Assembly (NCBI GenBank): GCA_965240325.2
Contig: OZ251232.1
Location: 2,232,001-2,296,000 of the forward strand
Direction of reading: 5' to 3'
DNA length: 64,000 nucleotides
Source: Rebecca billardiae RCC1528
Taxonomy: Eukaryota; Haptophyta
Shown here: positions 54,601 to 64,000 of the stretch, in pieces
Layout: each line of letters starts with the position of its first letter
How positions within the stretch are numbered: the stretch's first letter is position 1
Program-made: the position numbers and the translations under genes
The notes under the pieces: generated by a model
The model's input: only the letters and a program-made list of their open reading frames with translations
Told to the model about the DNA's origin: nothing
Databases searched by the model: none

Positions 54601-55902
54601 GTCCGCCTTCGACTGCGAGCGCATGATGCCGAGCATGCCCGAGCGCTGCTTGCCCACGTCGGGCGGCGCGAGGCCGGAGCGCTGCTTGCCCACGTCCGGC
54701 GGCCCCTCCTTCCCGTTCCCGTGGCTCGAGCCCTCGCCGTGGCCGCCGCCGCCGTCGTGCTCCGACGCCGGCGGCGTGATCGCCGACGTGACTGACGTCT
54801 CGGTCGGGTGGCGCGAGCGGCCCGCGTTGAGCGCGTCCTCGAGCAGGCCCTTCTTGCGCCGCTCGACGGCGTGCACGTGCTGCGCCTGGATCACCTGCAT
54901 CACCTGGTCGTGCTGCTCCTCGCTCAGCCCGCCGCCGGCGATCAGGTCCGCCACGATCGCGCTCGCGATGAAGTGGAGCGCCTGCGAGCTCTTGTCGGCG
55001 ATCGTGTCGGGCAACTCGAGGTCGAGCAGCACCGTGCCGCGCATCAGCAGCTTGCGCAGCACGATGAAGTCGTGGAACTTGACGGTGGAGAGGTGGGCCT
55101 TGCCCACCGCCATCTCGCCGTCCTTCTTCTCCTGCACCGTGTGCTCCAGCCCGTCCTTCCAGTGCGCCACCTCGCGCCACTCGACCTTGTCGTCGGCCGT
55201 GATCTTACGCAGCGCGTCCATCTCGACAAAGATCGGCTTGCAGCTCGCGCCGGCCTCGGAGGTGCCGCCGATGTCGTTGATCGAGGGCTTGGGCGCGCTG
55301 ACGGCCGCGCGGTACGACTTGGACGTCTGCCAGTCGAGGAAGTCCGCCTGGAACGCGTGCCCCGGGAAGAGCGTCGCCGAGCCGTACGTTTTGGCCGGGT
55401 TGGCGCGCATCACGAGCACGGCGGGCAGCGGGTTGCCCGCGGCGGACTTGAGCTCGAGCGTCGACTTCTTCGCCTCGGTGCGCATGCCCACGCCAAACAG
55501 CTGCCGGCAGTGCACGTCGTCGCGCTCGCCCTTGAACTTGGGGTCGAGCAGGTCGACGACCTTGTTGCCGATCGACGCGTCAGGCCCGAGCGTGCGGTAC
55601 ACCTCCTTGTTGATGTACACGATCTTGCCGTCCTCGAGTGAGTAGCAGATGATCATCATCGGCGCCTCGTCGGCGGCCATCTGCATGTCCACGGGCGTGG
55701 TCGCGCCCTCGCCGCCCCCCTGGCTCGTGCGCGAGAACGGCGCGAGGCTGCGCGCGAGCTCGTCGCCCTTGTCGCTGCCGATCGTGCCGCGGAAGGCGAT
55801 GCCGAGGTCGCGCACCGAGAAGGTGCGCGGGCGGGCGATCCCGCCGGGCCCGTTCCCACCGATCATCCCATCCGAGCGCCGCCGCCCGGTGCGCATGGAC
55901 AT
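51661..55902 (-). CDS. PAS / band-3 cytoplasmic domain / P-protein-type permease fusion
   Basis: Four exons inferred: 55902-54289, 54128-52358, 52216-52149 and 52023-51661 (phases 0, 1, 0; donors all GTGCGC), 1,271 residues. Residues about 80-190 look like a PAS domain (ICYSLEDGKIVYINKEVYRTLG, then DLLDPKF). Residues about 220-570 match the cytosolic domain of SLC4 anion exchangers: AHWKDGLEHTVQEKKDGE, HLSTVKFHDFIVLRKLLMRG, TVLLDLELPD, then RFIFVVLGPPDAE, HAIACMMSNRDFANKA and DDLLE/TIDGSIDK across intron 1. A first membrane helix (about 640-660) and a 150-residue Cys-containing loop precede a permease core like the melanosomal P protein/ArsB-NhaD group: FLDNVTCVLLIGPVTIKLCE, IGGTATLIGDPPNVVIG, AAVEWDTLLFFAGLFVFVES and GGIGSIMGSSANLVSMAVSE. 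The core probably moves Na+/H+, anions or dicarboxylates. Substrate and membrane are unknown. Confidence 0.87.
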
Positions 55903-56157
55903 GGTGGCCCCGCGAACGGCGCGAGCGTGCCGGCTGGGGCTCGCGAGCTTGCCGCCACCGGGTGACGATCGGTATGTGGCTCGGAGAGCGGGGGGGGGCC
56001 GCGCGGCGGTTCATAACCACCGCAGTGGCATGGCGGGCGCTGCTGATTGGCGGAGCTCACCGCATATTCATAGGACCCGACTGATACTGCGTTGGCGGTA
56101 AGGCGCCGCGTTCCTATACGACAAGCAAATGTGAGCTCTGAGAAGGGTAAACCAAGG
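55903..56157. promoter_or_regulatory. Promoter side of the permease gene
   Basis: 255 bp between the permease start and the inverted-repeat arm. No defined element seen. Confidence 0.3.
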
Positions 56158-57283
56158 GCGGTACAGTAAGGGCTGTCAACTCCCAGTGGCGGCAGCGCCA
56201 GAGGTTGGTTCCCGCTTCGCTGCTGCGCGGCCTCGCTCCAGCGACTAACTCTCGTGGGCGCCCGCCCCGGGGGGCGAGTGGGGCGCGCACGGCGCGAGCT
56301 CCTGCGGCCGTGTACGCGCGCGCGGAGGCGGCGCGCGCGGCTGGGCAGGTGCTAGGGAGCGCATGTCGCCCTCCCACGCCGCGCGCCTTGCTCGCCGCCG
56401 CTTTCGCCGCGCCTCAGGCCAGCGCGCACGCGTGCGCCGCCTCCAGAGCCAGCCTCGGGCCGCGGCAGCCGGCCGCGCGCGTGTGGTGCGCGGTCTGGTC
56501 GGCGCGAGTCGGTCGGGGCCATCGGGCGAGGTTCGCATACTATAGACGCGCGCTCTGCCGCCGCGCGCCGCCGCGCACGGTTGTCATGGGTCGACACGCA
56601 AGCATCTTAGGTCTGACACGAACTGCAGCACGAATGCGAAAATGCTCATGTTTGGACGCTCATGGAGACGCTGAAGAGCACAACAGACGAGCGCAGGCGA
56701 TGGAGAGCGGGGCAATGCACTCATTGGACGCCGTACACGCACCCAATGCGGCCGCCTATCACGCGCATGGGCGCTCACTGTCGCGTGTTCGAGCTCATTT
56801 CTGCTTGTCGTGCATTCATCGATCAGCTTCCTTCAACAGCTTCACGGGATAGTACCGGGCCCATGCGCGGCGGCGCGCGGCGGCAGAGCGCGCGTCTATA
56901 GTATGCGAACCTCGCCCGATGGCCCCGACCGACTCGCGCCGACCAGACCGCGCACCACACGCGCGCGGCCGGCTGCCGCGGCCCGAGGCTGGCTCTGGAG
57001 GCGGCGCACGCGTGCGCGCTGGCCTGAGGCGCGGCGAAAGCGGCGGCGAGCAAGGCGCGCGGCGTGGGAGGGCGACATGCACTCCCTAGCACCTGCCCAG
57101 CCGCGCGCGCCGCCTCCGCGCGCGCGTACACGGCCACAGGAGCTCGCGCCGTGCGCGCCCCACTCGCCCCCCGGGGCGGGCGCCCACGAGAGTTAGTCGC
57201 TGGAGCGAGGCCGCGCAGCAGCGAAGCGGGAACCAACCTCTGGCGCTGCCGCCACTGGGAGTTGACAGCCCTTACCGCCCTTG
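56158..57283. repeat. Large inverted repeat, arms about 419 bp, loop 288 bp
   Basis: 56158-56576 is the near-perfect reverse complement of 56865-57283; the few differences include a single substitution near the ATGCGCTCCC/ATGCACTCCC block and small indels at the outer end. The loop (56577-56864) is unique. No transposase or clear target duplication. It fills most of the space between the divergent permease and TLC genes. Confidence 0.92.
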
Positions 57284-57492
57284 GGTAAACTCTCCTACTT
57301 TTTGGAGGAACGTTCGGCTGGTTTCCTACCCCTCCTCTAGTGATCGCCGCAACGGCCCCGCGCTCGTAACTACCCGTAAATAAGCGGTCGTCGATTTTGT
57401 CCGCGCGGAAAAAACAGCAAACGCCAAGCCGGTCCCGAAAAAAAGCGACAGGCGTGACTACGTGATTTTGAAATTCGCACACGCTGGCAGCC
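57284..57492. promoter_or_regulatory. Upstream region of the TLC-domain gene
   Basis: About 210 bp, less GC-rich than surrounding coding DNA. Presumed promoter/5' UTR by position only. Confidence 0.3.
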
Positions 57493-58406
57493 ATGGCACC
57501 GCCCTGGTTCAAGCCGCCTGCCTCGCCGCCGACACGCACAGCGCTGGCGCGGCTCGCGCCGCTGGCGCCGCGCTTCGCGGAGGTCTGCGTCTATTACATG
57601 GCGTACAAACTCGTCGTGCGCATCCTCGTCGGCTGTCGCACGGATGAACGAGGCTGGGGCCGCCCAGAGACGTGCGCGCTCGGCGCGAGCGTCGCGGCCG
57701 CCGCCGCAACGCTCGGCGCGAGCGTCGCGGCCACCTGCGCGCGTGCGCGCGGGCGCACCGCGCGCCCACTCGCGCGCCTGCGTTCGCCACCCCTCGCCAC
57801 CCCGCGCGGCGCAGCTACATCTGCGCGTTCGTGCACCAGGTGACCGTGGTCGCCGCGAGCGCCGTGGCTGTGTGGCAAAACCGCGATGCGCTGGAGTCGT
57901 GGCTCACGGGCGGCTGGGGCGTGGGCGCGCACACGATCGAGCTCGCGCTGATGCTGGCGAACTGCGCCGAGATGCTCACCGACTGCGCCTTCTACGCCCG
58001 CTACCCCGGCTTCGGCCTCTCCTACTGGCTGCACCACTGCGCGACGTTTGGCGCTACCGCCGCGTTCCTCGCTCTCCCGACCGCGCCGATCGGGTACTGC
58101 ACGGCGTACGCGGGGCTGATGGAGCTGGGCGGCGCGGTGCTCAACTTTGCGAACATCGCGGAGCACCCGCTCGCGTTCACCCTCCGCGTCTTCGTCTACT
58201 CCGCCTCGCGCCTCGGCGCGGCGGCGCTGCTCGTCGCGTGCACGGCGGAGGCAGTGGGTGGCCACATCGGCGTGCCACTGGCTGCGCTCGCCCCGGTGTG
58301 GGTGCTCATGGCGCTCAACCTCGCGTGGGTGGCCGACATGGTGAAGCGGTTCGTCACGCGGCAGCCGGGCGATCCGTGGACCGTGCCCGCGGAGAAGCGC
58401 GCGTAG
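57493..58406 (+). CDS. TLC-domain (TRAM-LAG1-CLN8-like) membrane protein
   Basis: Two exons inferred: 57493-57671 and 57815-58406 (donor GTGCGC, acceptor GCGCAG, phase 2), 256 residues. The start is the first ATG, in a good context (GCCATGG). Hydrophobic segments run through exon 2: SYICAFVHQVTVVAASAVAV, VGAHTIELALMLANCAEML, CATFGATAAFLALPTAPIGY, LRVFVYSASRLGAAALLVAC and PVWVLMALNLAWVADMV. The key block YWLHHCATFGATAAF followed by GLMELGGAVLNFANI matches the TLC pattern 'l.HHi.t......E.s..FLN', with the His pair thought to be catalytic or lipid-binding in ceramide synthases. Overall length fits the TMEM56/CLN8-like members rather than the longer Lag1 synthases. It probably resides in the ER, in lipid sensing or transport. 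Divergent from the permease gene across the inverted repeat. Confidence 0.75.
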
Positions 58407-58868
58407 GCGAGGCGGCGTGCTCGGCCGCGCGCAGCGACGCGCGGCAAGCGCTGCCGCCGCTGCGCCGCCGGGGCGGCCGGGCGCCAGGCCGCCAGACTGC
58501 GGCTACCGCGGCGCGGCGCTGGTCGCTGGCCTCCAGGGTGACGGTGGAGGGCAGGCTCAACGGAGGCGTAGCCCGCGCCGAGGGTGTGGACGCGGAGGTG
58601 GCGGCCGATCTGACAGGTGTCAGGCGTGGTCGCTGGTTGGTGTCAGACGTCGTCGGATCATCCGGGCGCCGCCGTCGTGTGCGCCCGTGACCAACACAAG
58701 CCGCTGAAATGAGAAATCGAATAAACAATCATCGCGTTGTCAAAATCGCATCCACATTCACGGCTCGAGATTTTCTTTTGGCGCTTTTTCAGAGATGCGC
58801 AATGATGAAGTCGTCGCGAAGGCGCGATCGGCAGCACTGCAGAACCACCGCCGTCCCGTCGGGTCGTG
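58407..58868. other. Intergenic between TLC and carotenoid oxygenase genes
   Basis: No gene seen. A lower-GC stretch at about 58705-58800 may be the start region of the downstream transcript. Confidence 0.35.
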
Positions 58869-60842
58869 ATGATGTGGGCCGCGCTGATTCTCGCGGCGCC
58901 GGCGGCACTGCCCGGCGTCGGCACGGCGGCGCGCCCCTTCGGCGTGCGCCCCGCCGCCTCGCCGCGCATGAGCACGGCCGAGCAGGCCTCCGCCGCCGCC
59001 GCCGTCGACGCGCCGACCAACGTGCCCGCGTGGCTCGAGACATATCGGACCACGCCGGCCGAGGAGAGCTACACGGTGGAGTGCGCCGCGCTGCCGGCCG
59101 ACTTGAAAGGCACGCTGTACCGCAACGGCCCGTCCAAGTTCGAGATCGGCGACTCGCCCGTCGTCCACCCGTTCGACGGCGACGGCATGCTCGCCGCGCT
59201 CACGTTTGACGGCGAGGGGCGCGTGCACTTCCGTAACCGGTTCGTGCGCACGCGCGGCTTCGTGCTCGAGGAGCGCGAGGGCAAGCGGCTGTTCGCCAAC
59301 GCGTTCGGCAACCCGCTGCCGGCCTGGTCCGGGGGCTTGTCGGTGCGTGGGCACCGCCGGCGCCCCGCCGTCCTGCGACGCGCGCGCGCGTCGGCCGCTC
59401 ACGCGGGCCTCTCGCGCCCCGCCGCCGCGCGCAGCCCAAGAACGTGGCGAACACGAACGTGCTGTACTGGGGCGGCAGGCTGCTCGCGCTGTGGGAGGCC
59501 GGCAAGCCGCACCTGATGGACGAGGTCTCGCTCGCCACCTCGCGCGAGTCCGACGTGGGCGGCGTGCTGAAGGCGGGCGAGCCCTTCTCGGCACACCCGC
59601 GGTACGACGCTCGAACGGGGCGGCTGGTGAACTTCGCGTACAAGCCGAACCCGCTGACCGGCACGGAGGTGAGCTTCTACGAGTTCGACGCCGACTTCCG
59701 CCCGGTCGACCCGGACCGGCCGAGGCTCCGGCACACGCTACCCGGTTTCGTTCTGATGCACGACTTTGTCATTACGGAGAATTACTACGTCGTGTCCGCG
59801 CCGCCGACCAAGTTCAGCGGGGGGCAGGACGCGCTGCTCGGGCGCGCGTCGGCAGGTGCGCGGCGCGGGGCGGGGTCGGCGGCTGGGGCGCGCCCGACGC
59901 CGCGCGGCCGCTGCTTTGGCTTTGCCGCATGCTCACACGAGCGCCCGCCCGGACGCTCGCCCGCCCGGCCCGCCGCCGCGCCCGCGCTCGCGGCGCGCAG
60001 CGGCATGCATTGAGTTCGACTGGAGCAAGCCGAGCATCATGTACCTCGTGCCGCGCGCGGGCGGCGCGCCCATCCCCGTCGAGGTCGACCCGCACTTCAA
60101 CTTCCACTTCGCCAACGCGTTCGAGGACGAGGCGGGCCGCGTCGTCGTCGACACGATCCGCGCGACTGATTTTCTGCTTGGCGCCGGCGGCTCGGATTCG
60201 CGGCCGGTGTGGGAGACGACGGACTACGAGCGCGACGTGCCGAAGAGCACGCTCTGCCGGTACACGCTGGACCCGGCCTCGCGCACCGGCTCGGCCGCCA
60301 CCGAGCTCTGCCCGCGCTACGTCGACTTCCCGACGATCGACCGGCGCTGCTCCGGCCGGCCCTACCGGTGGGCGTACTGCGCGACCGGCGCGGCGGCGGG
60401 CGCGGCGGCGCCGTTCCAGGGGTGCCTCAAGCTGGACACGCAGCGCGGGGAGCACGAGATCTGGCTGGGCCCGCCCGAGCTCTGCGTGGGCGAGTGGGTC
60501 CTCGCGCCGCGCGCCGGCGCGCGCCCGGACAGTCCGGAGGATGACGGCTACCTGCTGACGCTCGCACACGACACGCGGCGCAACAAGGCGTCTCTGCTTG
60601 TCCTCGACGCGTCGCGCGTCTCGGCGGGGCCGGTGGCCACGGTCGAGCTCGACTCGTTCCTCTCGACCGGGCTGCACGGCACCTTCGTCCCCGAGCTCGT
60701 GCCGAGCGCGGAGAAGATCGAGAGCGCGACGAAGCTGATGAACATGTACGCGCGCAAGTCGCGAGAGTGGAACCAGGTGGACGGCTCGTTCACCGGACTC
60801 GGCTTCAAGCAGCTCTTCCAGAAAGGCGTGGACGGCCGGTGA
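58869..60842 (+). CDS. Carotenoid cleavage oxygenase (RPE65/CCD family)
   Basis: Three exons inferred: 58869-59342, 59435-59855 and 60001-60842 (introns 92 and 145 nt, GTGCG...GCGCAG, phases 0 and 1), 578 residues. The enzyme family splits carotenoids with O2 at a ferrous iron held by four His. The ligands appear as SAHPRYD (His212), LMHDFV (His267), NFHFANAF (His334) and LHGTFVPE (His524). Other family blocks: LKGTLYRNGPSKFEIG, HPFDGDGML, NTNVLYWGGRLLALWEAG and FDWSKPSIMYLVPR. The N-terminus (MMWAALILAAPAALPG, then Arg/Ser/Ala-rich up to about residue 36) looks like a signal peptide plus transit region, as in bipartite plastid targeting of secondary-plastid algae. The cleaved bond and substrate cannot be told. 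It may supply apocarotenoid pigments or signals. Confidence 0.92.
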
Positions 60843-61359
60843 CGAGCGGCCCGGGTGCCGCGAGACCCGCGCGGGGCAGCGCGGTCGCGCGCCACGGCGG
60901 GACGAGCCTGTCGGCGATCAGAGTCGGGCTGGCGCGCAGCCCGTTGCCGACGGCGACGGCGCAGCGTTCATGCCGAATGCGGGCCGCAGTCCCACACGGG
61001 CGTGCAGACAAATCAACGATGCGCGGTGTCGCAGCCATGAGCACTGACGCGCCGCCGGCCATAGACTGTGTCAAGAACTCAAGTAGCTTAGACTGTAGAC
61101 ACGTAGCACGCAGGCCACGAACGTGTTTTGAGCACGCGGCGGGCGCGCGGCCATGGCTGCCCAGTGAGCTGCCAATAAAGCCCGCTTGATTGGCGCTTGC
61201 CGCCATCGCCACCAACACTCTAACTCTCAGTGCGCTCAGTCCGGGCGGCGGCGCAGGCCGGCGGCCGCCCGGCCGGGCGGCGGCGGCACCAACGATCACC
61301 GCGTGCATCTTCGCTTGGCGCCCTTTGGAACGTCCAAGGCGGCTGTGAAGGGCGGCGCG
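60843..61359. other. Intergenic region
   Basis: 517 bp; no gene recognised. The frame of the next gene is open upstream to about 61186 without changing the chosen start. Confidence 0.35.
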
Positions 61360-61872
61360 ATGGGGGTGGTGGTGGTGGCGCTGCTGTGCGCCGCGCACGT
61401 TGGCATCCGCGACGGGCCCACACTGCACAGACCATCCGCGGTGGGCGTGCGCCACGCGCACGCACGCCGACGAGTGCTGCCCGCCATGTCGGCGTTCGCA
61501 TCCAACGCGACGGACAGCGTCAGCGAGCTCGACGAGCCACGAGCGTGGGGGCTCCAGCTGAAAGGGGACAAGCAGCACGCGGACGGGCGCGACCAGCTGC
61601 CGTACACGCTCACCTGCATCGGCCCGCCCGAGCGCGATCTGGGCACGTTCCGCCTCGACCCGCTCACGCACTGCGGCGATTCCTTGTGGGTGAACGAGAA
61701 GCAGTACGTGGTCAAGAAGGTGACGTTCTGCTACAAGCTGAGCAACGGCCGGTACAAAATGGTGAGCAAGGCGGCCAAGTGCAAGGAGAAGAAGCGCCTC
61801 TCTCTGGAGAAGGCCCTCGAGCAGATGTACAAGGCGGACTCCGTGCCGGGGATCGAGCTCGACGACGAGTAG
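61360..61872 (+). CDS. Small conserved-looking protein, probably organelle-targeted
   Basis: 170 residues from the ATG at 61360. The first 45 residues have a hydrophobic start (MGVVVVALLCAAHVG) and then an Arg/His-rich stretch without acids (VRHAHARRRVLPAMSAF), as expected for signal plus transit peptide. The mature part is compact: GTFRLDPLTHCGDSLWVNEK, then QYVVKKVTFCYKLSNGRYKM and VSKAAKCKEKKR, a beta-rich core followed by a helical tail (LSLEKALEQMYKAD). The core resembles a family of small plant and algal chloroplast proteins of unknown function that I know only by pattern ('...YVV.KV...YK...GRY.MV.K...'). Single exon. No enzymatic motif. Confidence 0.65.
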   Translation: MGVVVVALLCAAHVGIRDGPTLHRPSAVGVRHAHARRRVLPAMSAFASNATDSVSELDEPRAWGLQLKGDKQHADGRDQLPYTLTCIGPPERDLGTFRLDPLTHCGDSLWVNEKQYVVKKVTFCYKLSNGRYKMVSKAAKCKEKKRLSLEKALEQMYKADSVPGIELDDE

Positions 61873-63284
61873 CGTTTTCAGCAGTCAGAGTGTGCAGCAC
61901 ACTGCAGTTAGTGCCAGTTAGAATTACACAGGCCTGGCGTCATCGCGGTCAGGGGCAGCTCGCGAGACTCTCTGAGACTGCATTCTGATGCGCCTCGTCC
62001 TGGGACGACCGGCGGCTTTAATTCAGCGCAGCGGTGCCGCGTCGTGCGATAGAGTCATCCGGTCGCCACTCGGTCCGCGCCGTCCTATGTTCGAATCAAG
62101 GCCTATATGGCCGGCCATGACCGCGATGATATTGGCCGCTAGGCGGCCATGGCCGATGGAAAGCGGCCAACCAGCCATCACTGGCCGATGGGTATTGGCC
62201 GATGGCGGTCCGGCGGCCGGACCGCCGGAGGCCGCGCCGGACGGCACTCGGGTGACTCGCACTGCCACGGCGCCGGCGCGTGGCCTCGCGGCGCGTGCGC
62301 ACGCCGCCACGCGGGCTGCAGGCTGCAGCACTGTCCGACTCTGCACGGTCGTAGTCCGAGAGGGCGGCCCCGGGGCTCGGCCGAGCCCCAGTGGCGGTCT
62401 CTGACCGAGCGTGGCAGGTGGGTCGTGTGTGTGTGTGTTAATATAATCTGATATAAGCTTAGATAGATATATTCAGACTACTACGGCATGTCTATTGGAG
62501 CTATCTGCGCGCCGGCCCGGCGAGTGAAGGACGCGAGGTGCAGGCGGCGAGCCCGGTGAGACTCCGAGGGCGAGTCAGCGGCCGCACCCGCGCCCGCGAC
62601 CCCTACTTCTGCCACGGCTGGCGCTTGCACTGCCACGGCAGCGCCGTCGTCTGCCGACGCGGCGACTGCGGCAGCCTCGCGGCGAGCGGACGAGCTGTGG
62701 CTGCCGCAGCACAGTATTCGGCTGCAAGCACCTTCTGCGACGAGATCATGCCCATACAGAGTCGACGAGCCGACCTCGTTGGGGTCGACCATACGACGTT
62801 GACTTTCTGCCCGACGAGTGGTGAATAATATTGCGCCGAAAAAGAAAATAAATTATGAATATGTAATGAATACAGCGCATCGTCATCCTTATTTATTCAT
62901 TTATTCGTCGTAGTCGGCCACTGGCCGATGAACGGGCGAAAGTGGGCATCTCGTGGCCGACGGGTTGGCCGACGCCCGTCGAGGCTTGATTCGCACACAG
63001 GCGCCGTCTAGTCACTCACTCAAGGACATTTCTGGACAAGGGCCGCGTGGGCACTCGGCCACTCTCACTTCTCAGTCACCGCTCGTCACTGACGTTACGG
63101 CGGACGTAGTATAGCTAGGCAGTATGACTATGATGGCGCGCGCACGCGCGCGCGCGCTCTCTCTCTCCGTCTCTCTCTTCCTCTCCCTATGCTGGCCAGC
63201 ACAAGCGGCGGCGTGGCACCTGCAGCTTGCCGGCCCCAGCCCGCAAGCGCGAACTGAGCCGGACGCCCTCGCGCGGCTGCCCGG
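61873..63284. other. Gene-free region with GGCCGAT-type short repeats
   Basis: Many GGCCGATGG, TTGGCCG and CGGCCGG words at 62100-62235 (partly palindromic, including GGTCCGGCGGCCGGACC at 62207-62223), recurring at 62915-62975. A (GT)n run at about 62426-62440 and a GA/CT tract at about 63160-63186. No gene, tRNA or domain recognised. Confidence 0.5.
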
Positions 63285-63996
63285 CCCTCGCAGCTGGTGA
63301 GCCAGCAAACCCTCCGCGGGCAACACCAGAACCCTGCCGCCGGCTTTGAGGCCGACACGCCACACTGACACTGGGGCACATATCACCCGAGGGCCAGGCC
63401 TTCTGTGTGATAAGCTACCCCAGTCATGCCGCTTGATACATCGTCACCGATCACGCCTTCCCCAACCGACAGTGGGGAGCGCCCTCCACATTCCATAGTC
63501 CATATATACTTAATAGTACATCCTGTCGGCGCGCTGTGTAAGTGTGAGCTGTCACATTGATGGCGCCCAGTCGGAGAGTGGCTGGACCGCGACGCGACGT
63601 TTTGGCGCAGTCCGGTTTTGTCGTGCCATTGTGGACGACGGTGGGGCGCCAGGACCGCGAGGACGACGGGCGCTCGGGCGCGCCGCGACTGCGAGGCGGC
63701 CGCAGCCCTCTCCCCAATTCCGACGGCGCTACCATCGCCATCGGGCGGTGATCGGCGACGGCTTCATGGGCGGTGACAGTTGGCGGGCCGGTCCGAATCT
63801 CGTCAGACTGCCTACTGCAGAGTACTAGCTGATGTGTGCTGATGCCAATCGGGGCGTCCGAATTTTTTTTATATATATATATATATATAAATAAATAAAT
63901 AAATAAATAAAATCGATGATCGATATTATTCGATGACGATCCGTGAGAGTAATAAACTGCTACTGTGTGCGTCTCTTATTCTTAGTAAACTGTACC
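63285..63996 (-). repeat. Dispersed repeat E2, copy 2
   Basis: Reverse-complement counterpart of 18165-18660, with diverged and longer internal spacing, including an (AT)n / (ATAA)n stretch at about 63867-63912. It ends with the S terminus (GTGTGCGTCTCTTATTCTTA, then GTAAACTGTA) just before the window edge. Confidence 0.85.
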
Positions 63997-64000
63997 GTCC

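Noticed and set aside
62085-62110. GTTCGAATC, resembling a tRNA T-loop
   Set aside because: No acceptor or anticodon stem can be built around it.

Overview
The window looks like nuclear DNA of a GC-rich, secondary-plastid alga, most likely a haptophyte or a similar chromalveolate such as a pelagophyte. The reasons are: very GC-rich coding DNA full of Ala, Gly and Pro runs; spliceosomal introns of about 90 to 290 nt, mostly starting GTGCG and ending GCGCAG; TTAGGG-type telomere-like runs; a plastid-type carotenoid oxygenase behind a signal-like leader; and a TIR-like domain and nucleoside-hydrolase-like domain of a kind I associate with such algae. The lineage is an inference. I saw no tRNA, rRNA or CRISPR.

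Left part (1-9.9 kb): an internally deleted Ty1/copia element with both LTRs; an exostosin-type (GT47) glycosyltransferase; then almost 5 kb without genes, made of nested repeats. One of these is a 1.72-kb element with 14-bp terminal inverted repeats and a 5-bp target duplication, sitting inside a copy of another repeat. From 10 to 16.9 kb lie a long low-complexity protein gene, an uncertain Ala-rich coding stretch and a broken minus-strand reading frame.

Middle part (18.1-34 kb): a gene joining a nucleoside-hydrolase-like domain, a multi-pass membrane block and a TIR-like domain, with a dispersed repeat directly against its 5' side; a three-exon nuclear-looking protein with an N-terminal PCNA-binding motif; an 890-bp foldback element with 12-bp flanking direct repeats; a secreted Pro-rich cell-surface protein; and about 5 kb of minisatellites, microsatellites and a small inverted-repeat element.

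Right part (34.1-64 kb): five consecutive minus-strand genes. These encode a six-segment membrane protein, the checkpoint kinase ATR (about 10.4 kb of coding sequence), a histidine phosphatase, a CD39-type ecto-apyrase, and a PAS / band-3-cytoplasmic / P-protein permease fusion. A 1.1-kb region dominated by a near-perfect inverted repeat separates them from three plus-strand genes: a TLC-domain membrane protein, a carotenoid cleavage oxygenase and a short, probably organelle-targeted protein. The window ends in a second copy of the repeat seen at 18.2 kb.

No operon-like logic is expected in such a genome. Shared themes are nucleotide and NAD-type metabolism or signalling (apyrase, nucleoside-hydrolase/TIR protein) and DNA-damage or replication functions (ATR, PIP-box protein). 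Exon joints given in the entries were worked out by hand from splice consensus, reading phase and protein-family continuity.
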